Positions 22,932 to 33,952 of a stretch of 64,000 nt of DNA are shown one piece after another (positions within the stretch are counted from its first letter, which is position 1; every line of letters begins with the position of its first letter). The DNA lies in NCBI GenBank assembly GCA_963669155.1, contig OZ022595.1, positions 3,250,705-3,314,704 on the forward strand, written 5' to 3'. The notes under the pieces were generated by a model. It ran no database searches. It was not told the DNA's origin and saw only the letters and a list, made by a program, of their open reading frames with translations. This DNA is from Arbacia lixula (Eukaryota > Echinodermata > Echinoidea > Arbacioida > Arbaciidae). A program made the translations under genes and the position numbers.

Positions 22932-23474
22932 TGTTTGTTTGTACACTGTTTGTGCAAAAATTGATGGAGTATAAAACGCAAAATAAAAAGGGTGGAACGA
23001 TACAAGTTACGCGATTTTACTTTCTTTGGAAAGGTATCGCGTAGTAGAGATGTGCGAGGTTAAAAGTCCAGAGTCAGAAAAGTGTTCATTCCGCTGGAGA
23101 GTTTGCATTGAGTTTATGTCCGAGTGGTTCAGAGGTTGCGAGGAGAAGTGATGATGAGATGTAAAGTGATGAGGAGATGCCCCAACATCTCGAGAAATCC
23201 ACGATGTAAATTATGAATCCTAATTGGTCAGAATTTCCCGCTGTTTTGGCGTAACAACTGTGCGAGTTTAGTAAAATCACCGGAAAGAGGTTTTCCGGAC
23301 TCTCGCCGCAAGAACAGATAAGGGTGCTCTGGTAAGTATCACTTTTGCCGCAAGAACAAAATAGAGTTTATTATTAAGGGTGTTCTGTTAAATGTCACCC
23401 GTGTGGTGTCCGGACATGTAATTCAAGATGGCAGTAATTGGAACTTGTTGTTCCTTAAAACATGAGCCGCTACA
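22932..23474 (-). mobile_element. Gypsy-type LTR 1 (543 bp)
   Basis: On the minus strand it runs TGTAGCGGCTCA ... AACAAACA. It is homologous to the interrupted LTR at 50787-53253 over its whole length. LTR features are TG...CA ends, adjacency to a leader and gag in the right order, and a possible TATAAAA-like TTTTATACTCC box inside. It is inserted into the endonuclease of the LINE to its right. The partner LTR is absent, so the target duplication cannot be checked. Confidence 0.65.
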
Positions 23475-24299
23475 AGTCCATGAAAACATCAAATTATTCT
23501 GGTGTCGCAACACAATAATCAATAGAATTTGCATTAGCACATGTGAAATTAGCATGGTGTCTATCTGCTCCAACACGGCCATTAGCAATAATAAGGTTTT
23601 AAAAAAGTAGAGTTTATTATTAAGGGTGTTCTGTTAAAGCCCCTACACATTTCAAGAAATTTCTTGCCGTGGTTGTTAGCTGTGTTATCTCGATTCATTA
23701 ACGAACCTGTATTACATGGTAGAAAATGTTGATCAGACAAAGCAATATCAGATTTATCTATAAAATACATATTAGAACGATCGATTAAATCAATGTCTTC
23801 CATTATTCACTTTCACACCCAGTTCTAGCATTGAAATCTCCCAAAAGGCAAGACGGTAAATTATGCACGTTCTTCAACATTATCAAATCAGCAGCAATGT
23901 CATCAAACATAGATTCATTATAATAATTAGAATGTTCTGGGGGAATATAAACGATACTTAAAATAAATGAAAATCCGAAAGCTTTTCCACTGATCTTTAT
24001 CCAAAACACTGTTTCTGATATCCCATTTCTTAAAACTGACACTTAATTAAAAATTTGCTCTCTAATTAAGACACCATACCATGAATTCCACCGTATACAG
24101 ATTTAATTTGTTTGACTTTCTTTGTAAAGATATGTAAAGTGTTGGGTATCAAACTTCCGTTAATAGCATCCGTTTTAGTTTCAGTAAGACAAATTATATC
24201 AAAGTTCTTAATGTACTCATCTAAAATTCCGTCGTTGAGTTTTTTCTAAGTCCACACACATTTAAACTTAGCAAAGTTGCATATGTAGGTGTAATTACC
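23475..24299 (-). pseudogene. LINE copy 6, ORF2 endonuclease remnant
   Basis: Same family as LINE copy 1. Visible on the minus strand are NDGILDEYIKNFDIICLTET, IVYIPPEHSNYYNES, the catalytic LLGDFNARTG (about 23812-23841), GKKFLEMCRGF, and NGRVGADRHHANFTCANAN then DYCVATPE, which aligns with copy 1 around 3195-3285. Stops and shifts are frequent. The copy is cut at 23474 by the LTR, and the RT is absent. A 32-base fragment of the LTR sits in its middle at 23607-23638. Confidence 0.75.
23607..23638 (-). repeat. 32-bp duplicate of LTR sequence inside LINE copy 6
   Basis: TAGAGTTTATTATTAAGGGT then GTTCTGTTAAA occurs here and at about 23364-23394 in the LTR. It interrupts the endonuclease frame between CRGF and the NGRVG block. 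It looks like a small templated insertion or gene-conversion scar. Confidence 0.6.
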
Positions 24300-25240
24300 G
24301 TGCCGGCCACATAGTTATCTCCTCCGAAAAAGCCCAGACTCCTTCATTTTTGATGCGTCCCAGCCGAGTCGGAAAAGATCATCTGGAGTGTCGACGACGA
24401 CCTTCAGCTCCTTACCCCCTTAGTCGACAACGCAGTTAATCTTCCCGTCGACTGTCCATGCTTTCTTTACTTTCTCATCCTTCTTGATCGCTCGCAACAT
24501 CCTTGCACGGAGCGGTGTAAGATCTTCCTGGATGTAAACAGACTCTATGTTCGGCTGCTCCCGGAGCGCTTTCTCCTCATGATCTCCACCTTCTTCTCCC
24601 TTCGAACGGACTTGGCGATGGACGAACTTTCTCTCCTCCCTGCTGTGGTCCACGCCCATATGACAGCCTGTGACTAACACTGATGTCAGCTCTGCTAAGG
24701 TTGACTTTCATCCTCCCAGCCATCGCAACTATCTTGTCAGTAGTGTCCTCATTCGCAGTCACAGGGATGCCGTAAACTCGTATGCTCTCCCTCCGCCCGT
24801 ACTGCTCCAGGCGGTCGACCTCGAAGCGGATCGCCTCCCTCTCTGCCCGAGCTACCTCACCTCCGTCGGAAGTCCCTTGCTGGCCGACAGGTCTCGAAGG
24901 TTGCTTATTGGCCTTCTGCTCGATGACGGTCGTCATGGCAGTGGTCAATGCAGACGATATGGCCTGGACAATGACGGGCTGTATAGCCACCAATATTTTG
25001 GTAACTATGCTGGCGATAAGCCCGTCGTCCAAGCTACTGTCCGCAGCACCACCGCAGCACTGTGCCGTGACTGGACGTCCCACGCTCCTGGGTTGGCAGC
25101 ACTTTCTTCCCCTTACAGCCTCCTTCAACGGCCGCACCTCCTACCGCGTATGTAACCGCCTTTGTTATTGCCTCACCTGGGTCCTCCGTTGTCCTCAAGC
25201 TCACTTCATCATCCCAAAGTGTATAAGCATTTGTCGCCAT
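24300..25240 (-). pseudogene. LINE copy 6, ORF1 remnant
   Basis: The minus-strand frame starts MATNAYTLWDDEVSL, parallel to the start of ORF1 of copy 1. Later blocks are VAIQPVIVQAISSALTTAM, EVDRLEQYGRRESIRVYGIP, SRADISVSHRLSYGRG, VYIQEDLTPLRARMLRAIK, AWTVDGKINCVVD and DTPDDLFRLGWDASKMKESG. These match copy 1 in order, with several shifts (about 24590-24640 and 25040-25140) and a stop near 24420. Coiled coil followed by an RRM-like region is typical of LINE ORF1. Confidence 0.78.
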
Positions 25241-25437
25241 GGTTGGTTGGTCCTAACTGGAGTATTGTTATCTCAGGATGCAGGTAAGAGAGGATTTAAG
25301 AGAATATTTAAGAGCTACTTCCTTGTACCATTCAAAATTCAAAAAGAAAAAAGCGCGTGTTCCCCATGGCAGCGGCGCGGGGTAAGGTAGAGAGTTAAGT
25401 TACATTACTTTTGTACGTCAAATAGATAGTTGGTTTC

Positions 25438-25622
25438 AGCAAAATAATCAACTTTTGGTTTCAGGCAATGAGACGAACTATCACCTCCTCGGCGATCTTT
25501 ATGTATGGCCTATACGCCATCTTTCCTCGCCTGCCCTTCGGAAAGATAGCTCCATCCAGATCGCCTCGGAAATGATAGTTTGTCCCATCACCTTAATCAA
25601 CGTTGATTATTTGCTTCACATA
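25438..25622. repeat. Inverted repeat with ~60-bp arms
   Basis: GAGACGAACTATCACCTCCT then CGGCGATCT (about 25470-25498) pairs with AGATCGCCTCGGAAATGATA (about 25559 on) with few mismatches. Outer pairing continues through GCAAAATAATCAAC and the complementary GTTGATTATTTGC. It is probably a small foldback MITE. The surrounding stretch 25241-25437 has no gene. Confidence 0.65.
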
Positions 25623-25739
25623 GCAATCATGAGAATAATGTAAATAATGAAGAAACCAACGTTCGATGTTAAATCTCTTAAATAATCCGCCACCACGAAA
25701 ATCAGTCTTTCTCAATACGAAAATACGCACAGTTCGTTT

Positions 25740-25881
25740 GATAGTGGGCGGACGGGGTCCCGGGCGCCTCCCGGGCGGATAAAGTATGCTACGTGTCTTC
25801 CGTACCCGTCTGCGGAGTCTCCTACCTACCTTACCGGCAATGCACAGGCGCTAGCGAAGCGCTGTACTGTCAACCACAAAA
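25740..25881 (+). promoter_or_regulatory. GC-box-rich stretch, possible promoter
   Basis: Two GGGCGG boxes (25746-25751 and 25773-25778) flank a GC-rich palindromic CCCGGGCGCCTCCCGGG block. This stands out from the AT-rich surroundings and lies just left of element B. With B and one target copy removed, this stretch would lie about 145 bp from the start of the sequence leading to the ATG at 33663. That makes it a candidate promoter for a host gene; there is no direct evidence of transcription. Confidence 0.25.
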
Positions 25882-25886
25882 GACCG
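25882..25886. other. Target-site duplication GACCG, left
   Basis: GACCG immediately precedes the left TIR of element B and recurs at 33513-33517 directly after the right TIR. Confidence 0.75.
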
Positions 25887-26115
25887 TGTTGCACCACAAA
25901 TTGTCGTCCCTGCACAAATTGTCGTCGGCGACAATTTGTGCAAAATTTGACAAAACCTGACACCACAAATTGTCGTCCCCTGCACAAATTGTCGCCGGCG
26001 TCAATTTGTGCTGCAGGTGATGTTCCCATTTTTCACCCTCACGGACGACAATTTGTGCAGGCAAACTGATAGCTCGTTGCACAAATTGTCACCCCTTGCA
26101 CAAATTGTCACCAGT
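25887..26115. repeat. Left TIR and subterminal palindrome cluster, element B
   Basis: About nine copies of a CACAAATTGTCGTC-like core lie in 230 bp in both orientations, several paired back to back. The terminal 34 bases match the right end exactly. The most internal two copies read CACAAATTGTCACC. Confidence 0.8.
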
Positions 26116-26162
26116 CCCTGTCTTCAAAATATTGCCATGTGTGGTTGTGCCTGTGATGTGTA

Positions 26163-26303
26163 TGTAAGGGGTGTGTGTGTGTGTGTGTTTGTGTGTGTGT
26201 AATTGTGTGTGTGCGTGTGTGTGAGTGTGTGTGTATGTGTGTCGGTGTGTGTGTGTGTGTGTGTATGTGTGTGTATGTGTGTGGGTGTGTGTGTGGGTGA
26301 GTG

Positions 26304-26339
<36 letters not shown>

Positions 26340-26552
26340 GCGCGCGTGCTGGCGTATGGGCTAGGTTGTTTGCGTGTGCGTGTGTTAGCGATGAGTGTTG
26401 ATATGTATGTGTACGTGATGGGGATGTTGAGGTGGGTGTGTGCAATATATGTGTGCGTAACTGTGTAAGTACGGAATATTACGTGTGGGTGCATGGTGAT
26501 GGTGGTGGTTGTGTGATTGTGTGTGGGGGGGGGGGCGAGCGCGCGTGTATGT
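26163..26552. repeat. (GT)n tract, element B left side
   Basis: Impure GT microsatellite, mirror image of the (CA)n at 32715-33260. Threonine/histidine frames on the minus strand are artefacts. The conserved block that follows (from 26553) is shared with element A at 10831. Confidence 0.9.
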
Positions 26553-28120
26553 GTACATTGTGTAGATGTGAAGTCGTGTATTTGTGTTGAGGAATTAGCC
26601 AATGGGTTTTGCATTGCCCTCTGTTTCATTGTTCTATAAATATAATAAAAATTACACAGTGACGATGGTCATCGGCGTTACTATATTGGTGTGATTACAA
26701 AAAAGAGATGTCATGATGGTGAATGGAATTATAAACAAATATCAAAATACGATCACCCTTATGATCGTGCCAATACGGCAAAATGAAAATAATTGACAAT
26801 GCTCACATACACAAAAACACACACGCACACCACCATACACCTATACACTTACCAACCCACACTAGTGGAGTGGATAAGGTGAATAATTGTGCACTTTTGT
26901 GTACAAGCACCAAATTTGGCACACATCAAAATCATATTTCGGACAATATTAGATATAGAGGTATCTCAAAATGTTTTCAGGGACACCTGGGTGCAGCCCC
27001 AAAATTGCCCCAGGGGCACTTATATGTTATTAACTTCTTTTCGAAAACGCACGGCCGGACTTGAAAAAAAACCTTGATAGGAATCATCCTTAGGCAATAG
27101 GTACCTTACTTTTTTCCAAATGTGTGGTCGTAAATGGCAAGAAGGCCGGGGGATAGCCCCCAAACTCCCCTGGGGGCATTTTTCTCTTATTTTGGGACAT
27201 TTTCTCAAGAATAAATAACTGGATTTTAACCAAACTAGATAGGAATCATCCTGTGGTAATAGGGAACATTAGATGTTAGATTTGGGGTACACAAGTGGCA
27301 AGGGGCTAGGGAAGGGGAGGGGTATCCCCAAAACGCCCCAGGGGGAAGTTTTCTTTTATTTTTCTAATACTTTTTTTCAAGAATGAATAACTGGAACCAC
27401 CCTTAGGTATTAGGGACCTTAAGTTGTTAGAATAGGGGGGGGGGGACACAAATTGCAAGGAACTGGGAGGGGGTAGCCCCCCCCCCCCAAAAAAAAAAAA
27501 AAAATGCCTCCAGTTCCTCTTATGCTTTACTTTTTCAGAATAATACATAATAAATAAATAATAAGAGGTACCTAATTTATTTAAGATGATGCTATGCAGT
27601 GACCTCGGAAAAGAGGACCTAATTAGGTTGTAAAAATGGGATACATATCTAAAAATGAATGTTAGATTTCATCAAAACTCGACAGATTATTCTGAGGCAA
27701 TGGGAAAATTTGTTACAAATGGGGATCCCATCTGTCATGAACTAGCCACCCTCCCCCTTCTCCCTCGCCCACCACCTCAGAAATGCGCCTTGCGGTCCAA
27801 AATGTTAAGAAAAAAGGAGTGTTTTCTCAAATTTATCCAAACTGTGCAGTAACCAAGGATAATCTGATGAGGGGACAAGGAGGACCCCCCCCCCACCCTC
27901 GAAATTAATATAGCGCCTTACATGTCAATTACTATCTTGTTTTCATGGGGGGACTTCGTTCCCTCCCTCAGTGCATGTATTAACTTTTTTCTTTCGTTCT
28001 GCTAACTTTTTTCGACAAGCACCAAATTTTGAACATATGTTTAAAATACTATCTGGAATGATATGAGATATCGTTTTGAGGCATTTAAACATTTTATCAA
28101 TTTCGCCATCCTTCAGTGTC
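26553..28120. repeat. Left arm of element B
   Basis: 26553-26800 is a block unique to the left side (also in element A). From about 26880 the sequence is inverted relative to 32580 leftwards. Landmarks shared with the right arm include CACCAAATTTGGCACACA, GATAGGAATCATCC, the G runs, CCTCAGAAATGCGCCTTGCG and CAAGGATAATCT. Modules repeat within the arm. Confidence 0.8.
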
Positions 28121-28136
28121 ATTATTATTATTATCA

Positions 28137-30625
28137 TTATTATTACTTATTACTTATACTGCGCTTTTCCCATAAGGCCCAAAGCGCTTACAATGAACTA
28201 AATACAATTACATAATCTGAAATTACGTACTACAAAAGAGATGTGTTTTTAATGCCTTTCTAAAAATTGATAGTGATGGAGACTGTCTAATTGTAAGTGG
28301 CAAATCATTCCAGTGTTTTGAAGCTGACACAGTGAAAGTTCTATCGCCGGCTAATGTACGAGTTTTTGGATATGTGAGACGAAGAGTGTCACTGGCCGAC
28401 CTAAGTGCTCTTGCTGGTGTATACAGAGTCAAGCAACTAGTTAAATACTCTGGAGCCTGTTCGTTCAGTATTTTGTAGACAAACAGCAGTAGTTTGAATG
28501 TAATTCTCTGTTTCAAGGGGAGCCAGTGGAGTGAATTAAGGAGTGGTTGAGAAGGATGATCTCGGGGAACCTGCAAAATTAAGCGTGCTGCCCAATTTTG
28601 TAGTCGTTGAACACGAATTAATTGATTAGAGGGAATCGTAGAAAGAAGCCCGTTGCCATAATCAATGCGAGATAGAACTAACGAACGAACAGCATTGTGA
28701 CAGGCAGATTGATCTATGAACCTTCTGATTCTAGAAATGTTCCGTAAATAGAAAGTAATTGTGCTACAAATATGAGAGATATGGTACGACATTGACATGC
28801 GGAAATAAAATAAAACACCAAGGTTTCGTATTTTTTCTGAGGGTCTAATGAGTGTGCCGCCAACATCGAGCTGAACATTTGGGAGACTGCGCAAGTTGTA
28901 ATTAGAGGCAGCGACAAAAAATTCAGTTTTTGAGTCATTAAGTTTGAGCTTATTCGTTATCATCCACTGTCTTATATCTAGTATACAATTTTGAAGTTTA
29001 GCAAGTGCGTTATCGAGAGCTCCTGGAGTCTTAGGATCAAAAGAAATATATAATTGTATGTCATCAGCATAAAAATGATAGTTGACACAGTGATACCGGA
29101 TGACATCGCCGACAGGAAGAGTATATATTGAGTAACCTATTGGACCGACTATTGACCCCTGTGGGAGTCCAAATTCAAGAGTTGTAGGATTTGACAATGT
29201 GCCGTCAATGTCGACTTGTGAAGTCCATCCAGACAGATATGATTGGAACCAGGATAAAGCTGTAGACCGAACACCTATTCTATTGAATAAACGAGATATG
29301 AAAATTTGATGATCTATTGTATCAAATGCAGCTGATAAATCCAACAGTGTCATGAAAACTACTTTATTTGAGTCAAGGGAATACATGATGTCATTTTTTA
29401 CTTTAATCAGAGCTGACTCAGTGCTGTGACTTGGCCTATATGCAGATTGGAGAGAATCAAAAAGATTATTAGATTCAATATGGTTAGCTAGTTGCATACA
29501 TGCCGCTTTCTCGATGAGTTTTCCTAAAAATGTTAAGTTTGAGACTGGTCTATAATTAGTGATATCATTTACATCCGACCCCGACTTCTTTAGAAAAGGT
29601 TTGATGATTGCCGAGTGTGCTTGATCTGGGAAGATACCTGTGGAAAGAGATTGATTGATTACATTTGTGATCAATGGTAATAACTGAGCAATGTTTTCTT
29701 TCACAAGCCAAGTAGGGATTGGGTCAATTCGACAGGATTTAGTAGCCGATGACATAATAATTCTGGACACTTCTGGCTGAGTAAGTAACTGAAAATCTGT
29801 AAAAAGTGGAATGTTTTGATTTTCAGTGTCACTAAACTGGATATTAGGGGGCACAGTACATGCATCAAGTTCAACTCTGATTCTCTTTATCTTGTTTACA
29901 AAAAACGAAGAGAATTGATGAGCTAATCTGGCAGCAGAATCATGTAAGGGAAGTTGATTTGACTTCTTATTCAAAAGTGAATCAATGATCTGATATACTT
30001 CCTTGACAGGACACGAACCTAACTTTTCTTTCAAGAAATCTTCTTTACCCGTGTCAACGATTTGGCAGACATTCTTATTAGCTTCTATGAATAGTTTGCG
30101 ATCTGATTCTAGTCTTGTTTTACGCCATTTACGTTCGGCTTTACGACGGTGCTGGCGAGCATTAAGTACAGACTGGTTAAACCAGGGTCTGCGTAGCTTC
30201 AGTATACGGGACTTGGTTGAAGATGGTGCACAGGTATCAAGTACCTTAGTAACACCAGGAACATACCAATCAAAAAGAGAAGCATTGTCAAAATCTTCAG
30301 GTTGGGATGAAACTAAATCAAGTAAGGCATTAGTGAATTGAGCTTAATCAATCTTGCGGTAATTTCGCAGGGAGGAAGTAACAGAGACTGGCTCTGATTT
30401 CTGGTGAGCCAGTAAAAAAGGAATCATGTAATGATCTGATATACAAGTGTCAAATGTATCACATTGTGAGATAATTGAGTCATCTCGGGTAAAAACTAAA
30501 TCTAGAGTATGACCAAGATTATGTGTTGGGCCTTTGACATGCTGAATGAACCCAGCAGATGAAATGGTGTTCCTTACATGGAGCACATCGTTTTTACTCA
30601 TATCTTCCCAATGGACATTGAATCA
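28137..30625 (-). mobile_element. L2/CR1-like LINE nested in element B
   Basis: 5'-truncated LINE in the loop of element B. It lacks poly(A). Its 3' end has a GCGCTTT ... AAAGCGC stem-loop (28161-28187) followed by a TAATAA-type microsatellite (28130-28160), which is characteristic of L2/CR1-type elements. The 5' truncation falls inside the endonuclease at a (D)FNVHWED block. Confidence 0.85.
28223..30601 (-). pseudogene. L2/CR1-like ORF2, almost intact reverse transcriptase
   Basis: The minus-strand frame is open from 30601 to 28223 apart from one TAA at 30344-30346. It begins in the endonuclease C-terminus (HVKGPTHNLGHTLDLVFTRD, SDHYMIPFLL). It continues with WFNQSVLNARQHRRKAERKW, then the RT: NYRPVSNLTFLGKLIEK, LLDLSAAFDTIDHQIF, GLPQGSIVGPIGYSIYT, YADDIQLYISFDP (catalytic YADD at 29061-29072), and the end HWNDLPLTIRQSPSLSIF with FRKALKTHLF. 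These motifs, including the C-terminal WN.LP.....S...FK..LK pattern, belong to the CR1/L2 group. It copies LINE RNA at the target site. The 5' truncation makes this copy dead, but its RT is the best preserved in the window. Confidence 0.9.
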
Positions 30626-31230
30626 TGACATATGACATATCATGACATAATAATACTTATAAATGTTTTAAGACTCTTTTTATAACCATATATAAGATAG
30701 TTGGCAGTGAACATGGTGAAAGAACAATCGATATGCTCAGAATATGAAAGAACAGTGATGCAATTACTATTTCCATAGAAAATAACTATAATGGAAAATA
30801 TAAACAAATTAGATGTAGTTAATCAGTGCAAATAAATGGTGCATGATAGTTGATTGTGAAAAGGCTAGATAGAATAGAAATCCGTAAAAAAATCAGTGTC
30901 AACGGGAAGATAAAATTGATGCGCTAATTACTTCACTAAGAAACATAATGTTTGCTACATTAAGTGATGTAAATAAATGCTCTTTATTTGACATTCTTTT
31001 CACACAATGCAATGTCATGTTCCTCTTCAGGAGCTGCTCACTCCATCATCTGTATAAACTCTTTGTCCATCGCCTTTCCAAGGACCGTCCCACGTGATAG
31101 GGTCCATGGTATGGCGGTGGACCAAGAGTTCTGACAGAAATTTCCAGCCATTATGGATATAGCCACCTGTTCTGAGGCCTCAAAAACTGCAAAGCTAAAA
31201 ACATTGTTTTGGTAGCTAATTTAGACGCCT
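30626..31230. other. Central loop of element B, no gene seen
   Basis: AT-rich at first (repeated CATATGACATATCATGACAT phrases), then mixed sequence. No credible reading frame. It lies between the nested LINE and the start of the right arm. Confidence 0.5.
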
Positions 31231-32600
31231 ACTTGAAAAATGGCGTCTCAAGGACATATGTTTAAGCGCCTCTATATCTGATTTTGTCTAGTTCATAATC
31301 ATGAACCTATGTACCAAATTTGATGCTTGTAGGTAAAAGTGGAACAGAATAAAGCTAAATACATGGCTTTGGCAGTCATTTTGGACTCAATCTTTGATCC
31401 TCCTTGTCTCCTCCTCAGATGTGTATGTTAGATTATCCTTGTTTACTGTGCAGTTTGGATACATTCGAGAAAACATTCCGTTTTTCTTGAAATAATGGAC
31501 CGCAAGGCGCATTTCTGAGGTGGTGGGGGAGGGGCTGTGCTGTAGCTAGTTAATGTCAGATGGGGTACAATTGTCTGAGAATAATCTGTGGAGCTTTGAT
31601 GAAATCCAACATTCATTTTTTAGATATATGTCCCATTTTTACAACCTTAAGTCCACTTTTTAGAGGTAACTTCTTTCAAGTTTGATTAAAATCCAGTCAT
31701 TTACCTTTGAGTAAAAAAGAAAACATAAGTGGAATTTACCCCCTTGGGGAACTTTTGGGGCTAGCCCCCCCCCCCCCCCGTCCCTTGCCACTTGCATACC
31801 ACCATTTTAAGAACTTAAGGTCCCTTATACCTAAGGATGGTTCCTATCAAGTTTGGTTAAAAAGTTATTCATTCTTCTGAAAAAGTAGAAAAAATAAGAA
31901 GAAGTTACCCCATAGGGGCATCGTTTTTTTTCTCTCTCTCTCCTTTTTTTTTTTTTTTTTTTTTTGGGGGGGGGGGGGAGGGGCTACCCCCTCCCGGCAC
32001 CTTGCGATTTGTGTCCCCCCCCCTATTCTAACAACTTAAGGTCCCTAATACCTAAGGATGATTCTAGTTATTTATTCTTGAGAAAAAGTATTTAAAAAAA
32101 TTAAAGAAAGTTTCCCCCACCGCGTTTTGGGGGCTACCCCCCCCCTTCCCCAGCCACTTCCTTCTTGTTGTATCCCAAGTTTAACAATTAAAGTTTGCTA
32201 TTATGAAGATGATTCCTATCAAGTTTGGTTAAAATCAAGTTATTTTTTCTTGAGGAAATGTCCTAAAACAAAAGAAAAATGCCCCCGGGGGTGTTTGGGG
32301 GCTATCCACTTGCCCCCTTGCCCCTTATGACCACACATTTTAACAAGGTAAGGTCCCTATTATCCAAGGATGATTCATATCAAGTTTTTTTTTTCAAGTC
32401 GGGGCGTGCGTTTTCAAAAAGAAGTAAAAATAAGATATGAGGGCCCCTGGGGCACTTTGGTGGCTGCGCCCTGGCGCCCCTAAAAATGCCTCTATATCTA
32501 ATATTGTTCCAAATATGATTTTGAACATGTGTGCCAAATTTGGTGCTGGTAGACAAAAGTGCACAATTCACCTCATATTTGTTGCTTAACCACCCCACTA
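31231..32600. repeat. Right arm of element B
   Basis: Reverse complement of the left arm with about 80 percent or lower identity by eye, somewhat longer because it carries one or more additional G/C-rich modules. The same modules form the right arm of element A (12040-12930). Confidence 0.8.
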
Positions 32601-32714
32601 TATGAGTGATTCACACAATTCTAGTCTACTAAATGGGGACTATTTCGGGCACAATACACACAAACCTTGATTCAATCCGTTGACCTGGTACCGCTACCCC
32701 ATAACCCCCCCCCC

Positions 32715-32716
32715 CC

Positions 32717-32754
<38 letters not shown>

Positions 32755-33260
32755 ACACGCACACACACACACACACATACACACGCACCCGCACACACAC
32801 ACTTACACACATGCACGCACACACACACTCACATTCACACACACGCACATACACACGCACCCGCACACACACATGCACACACATGCACACACACACACAC
32901 AATCACACACACATGCACACACACACTCACACTCACACACACGCACACACACAATCACACATACACCCGCACACACACACTCACACACACACACGCTCAC
33001 ACACACACACACACACGCACACACAATCACACACACATGCACACACACACTCACACTCACACACACGCACACACACAATCACACACATATTCACGCACAA
33101 TCACACACACATGCACACACACACTCACACTCACACACACGCACATACACACACACCCGCACGCACACACTCACACACACAACCACTCACGCACACACTC
33201 ACACATGCACGCACGCAAACACACACACTCACGCACACACGTACACACACACACACACAC
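32715..33260. repeat. (CA)n tract, element B right side
   Basis: More than 500 bases of impure CA repeat with higher-order repetition of phrases such as CACACACATGCACACACACA with CTCACACTCACACACACGC. Long His/Thr frames here are not genes. Confidence 0.92.
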
Positions 33261-33339
33261 AAGCTTTAACGTGACCTTTTATTTTAATATGTGTGCATTC
33301 ATGCACTTGAATTATGTGTTGGTTTTTATGTTTTCATGA

Positions 33340-33512
33340 CATGTTTGTCAGGAATTATTATATTACCAAAAATGTAAGCCCCTAATCGCCTTGAAGGCTT
33401 CAACGTCATATTGAATGTGTTTCGAGGGGGGACGACAATTTGTGGTGTCAGCCCCCTGCACAAATTGTCGTCGACGTCAATTTGTGCAGGGACGACAATT
33501 TGTGGTGCAACA
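33340..33512. repeat. Right end and TIR, element B
   Basis: The block AGGAATTATTATATTACCAA ... GAATGTGTTTCGAGGGG is shared with element A (about 15370-15445). It is followed by four alternating GACGACAATTTGTG motifs and the terminal GGTGCAACA. Confidence 0.8.
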
Positions 33513-33662
33513 GACCGCATAGATCGCAGCGCAGCCCGCATCTCCTGCGCCATTCCTGAAATTTCAAAAGAAGTACGTACAGCCTACAGTACAGGTTTGC
33601 GAAATTGTCTTAAAATGTCACTTGGACAATCATTAACTCTAAGGAATTAATATCGGATACCT

Positions 33663-33696
33663 ATGGATACCAAGTCAAAGAAAGACCGAAGTACCG
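33663..33696 (+). CDS. Candidate first coding exon of a host gene
   Basis: An ATG at 33663 opens MDTKSKKDRST and the exon ends CCG followed by GTAAGT at 33697, a strong splice donor. An in-frame stop lies 15 bases upstream (33648-33650), so this ATG would be the start. It ends with one base of a split codon. The exon at 60713-60802 begins with two bases of a split codon, so the two could join in frame to give an Asp. The charged N-terminus is not recognised. If real, 33518-33662 is 5' UTR and element B lies in the upstream region. A 34-base exon alone is weak evidence. Confidence 0.35.
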
Positions 33697-33918
33697 GTAA
33701 GTTCTTTCATCACGTTTTTAATACCGCGTTTTATGAAATTCAGTGTTCGACGTCGAGCCGCTGTGAAACTCGGCGGAAGGAACGGAACGTGAACTGTCGC
33801 ACCGGCCGTAACCTTCCGGTTCCCTTGTCATGCCCGTACCGTTGACATTTCTGCTGTTGCTTGACTTGCTTCGATCGGTACAGCATTTATTTTTCTTGCG
33901 CGCGCTGAGTGGTAAAGC

Positions 33919-33952
33919 TTCTTCTTCCTTCTTCTTCTTCTTCTTCTTCTTC
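33919..33952. repeat. (TTC)n, left flank of repeat C1
   Basis: TTC microsatellite directly before repeat C copy 1. The same repeat continues at 36035 after the copy, indicating insertion into a TTC tract. Confidence 0.85.

Larger units (their letters stand above)
25887..33512. mobile_element. Foldback transposon family, element B (complete ends, 7,626 bp)
   Basis: The left end TGTTGCACCACAAATTGTCG is repeated inverted at the right end (33512 leftwards). Identity is perfect for about 34 bases, and weaker pairing extends to roughly 95. GACCG flanks both sides (25882-25886 and 33513-33517), a 5-bp target duplication. Order inside: subterminal palindromes, (GT)n, conserved block, left modular arm, central loop with a nested L2-like LINE, right modular arm, (CA)n, conserved block, subterminal palindromes. 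No transposase is seen, so it is probably non-autonomous. The architecture recalls sea urchin TU and Drosophila foldback elements, but I cannot show sequence kinship. Confidence 0.85.

Noticed and set aside
24670..25390. Plus-strand frames of 161 and 202 codons
   Set aside because: They are antisense shadows of the minus-strand LINE ORF1, whose protein motifs are clearly recognisable.
32667..33339. Long His/Thr-rich open frames across the CA repeats, here and at 12854-13145, 10130-10556, 15179-15427 and 26089-26629
   Set aside because: They are direct translations of (CA)n/(GT)n microsatellites, open in several frames on both strands, with no other coding evidence.
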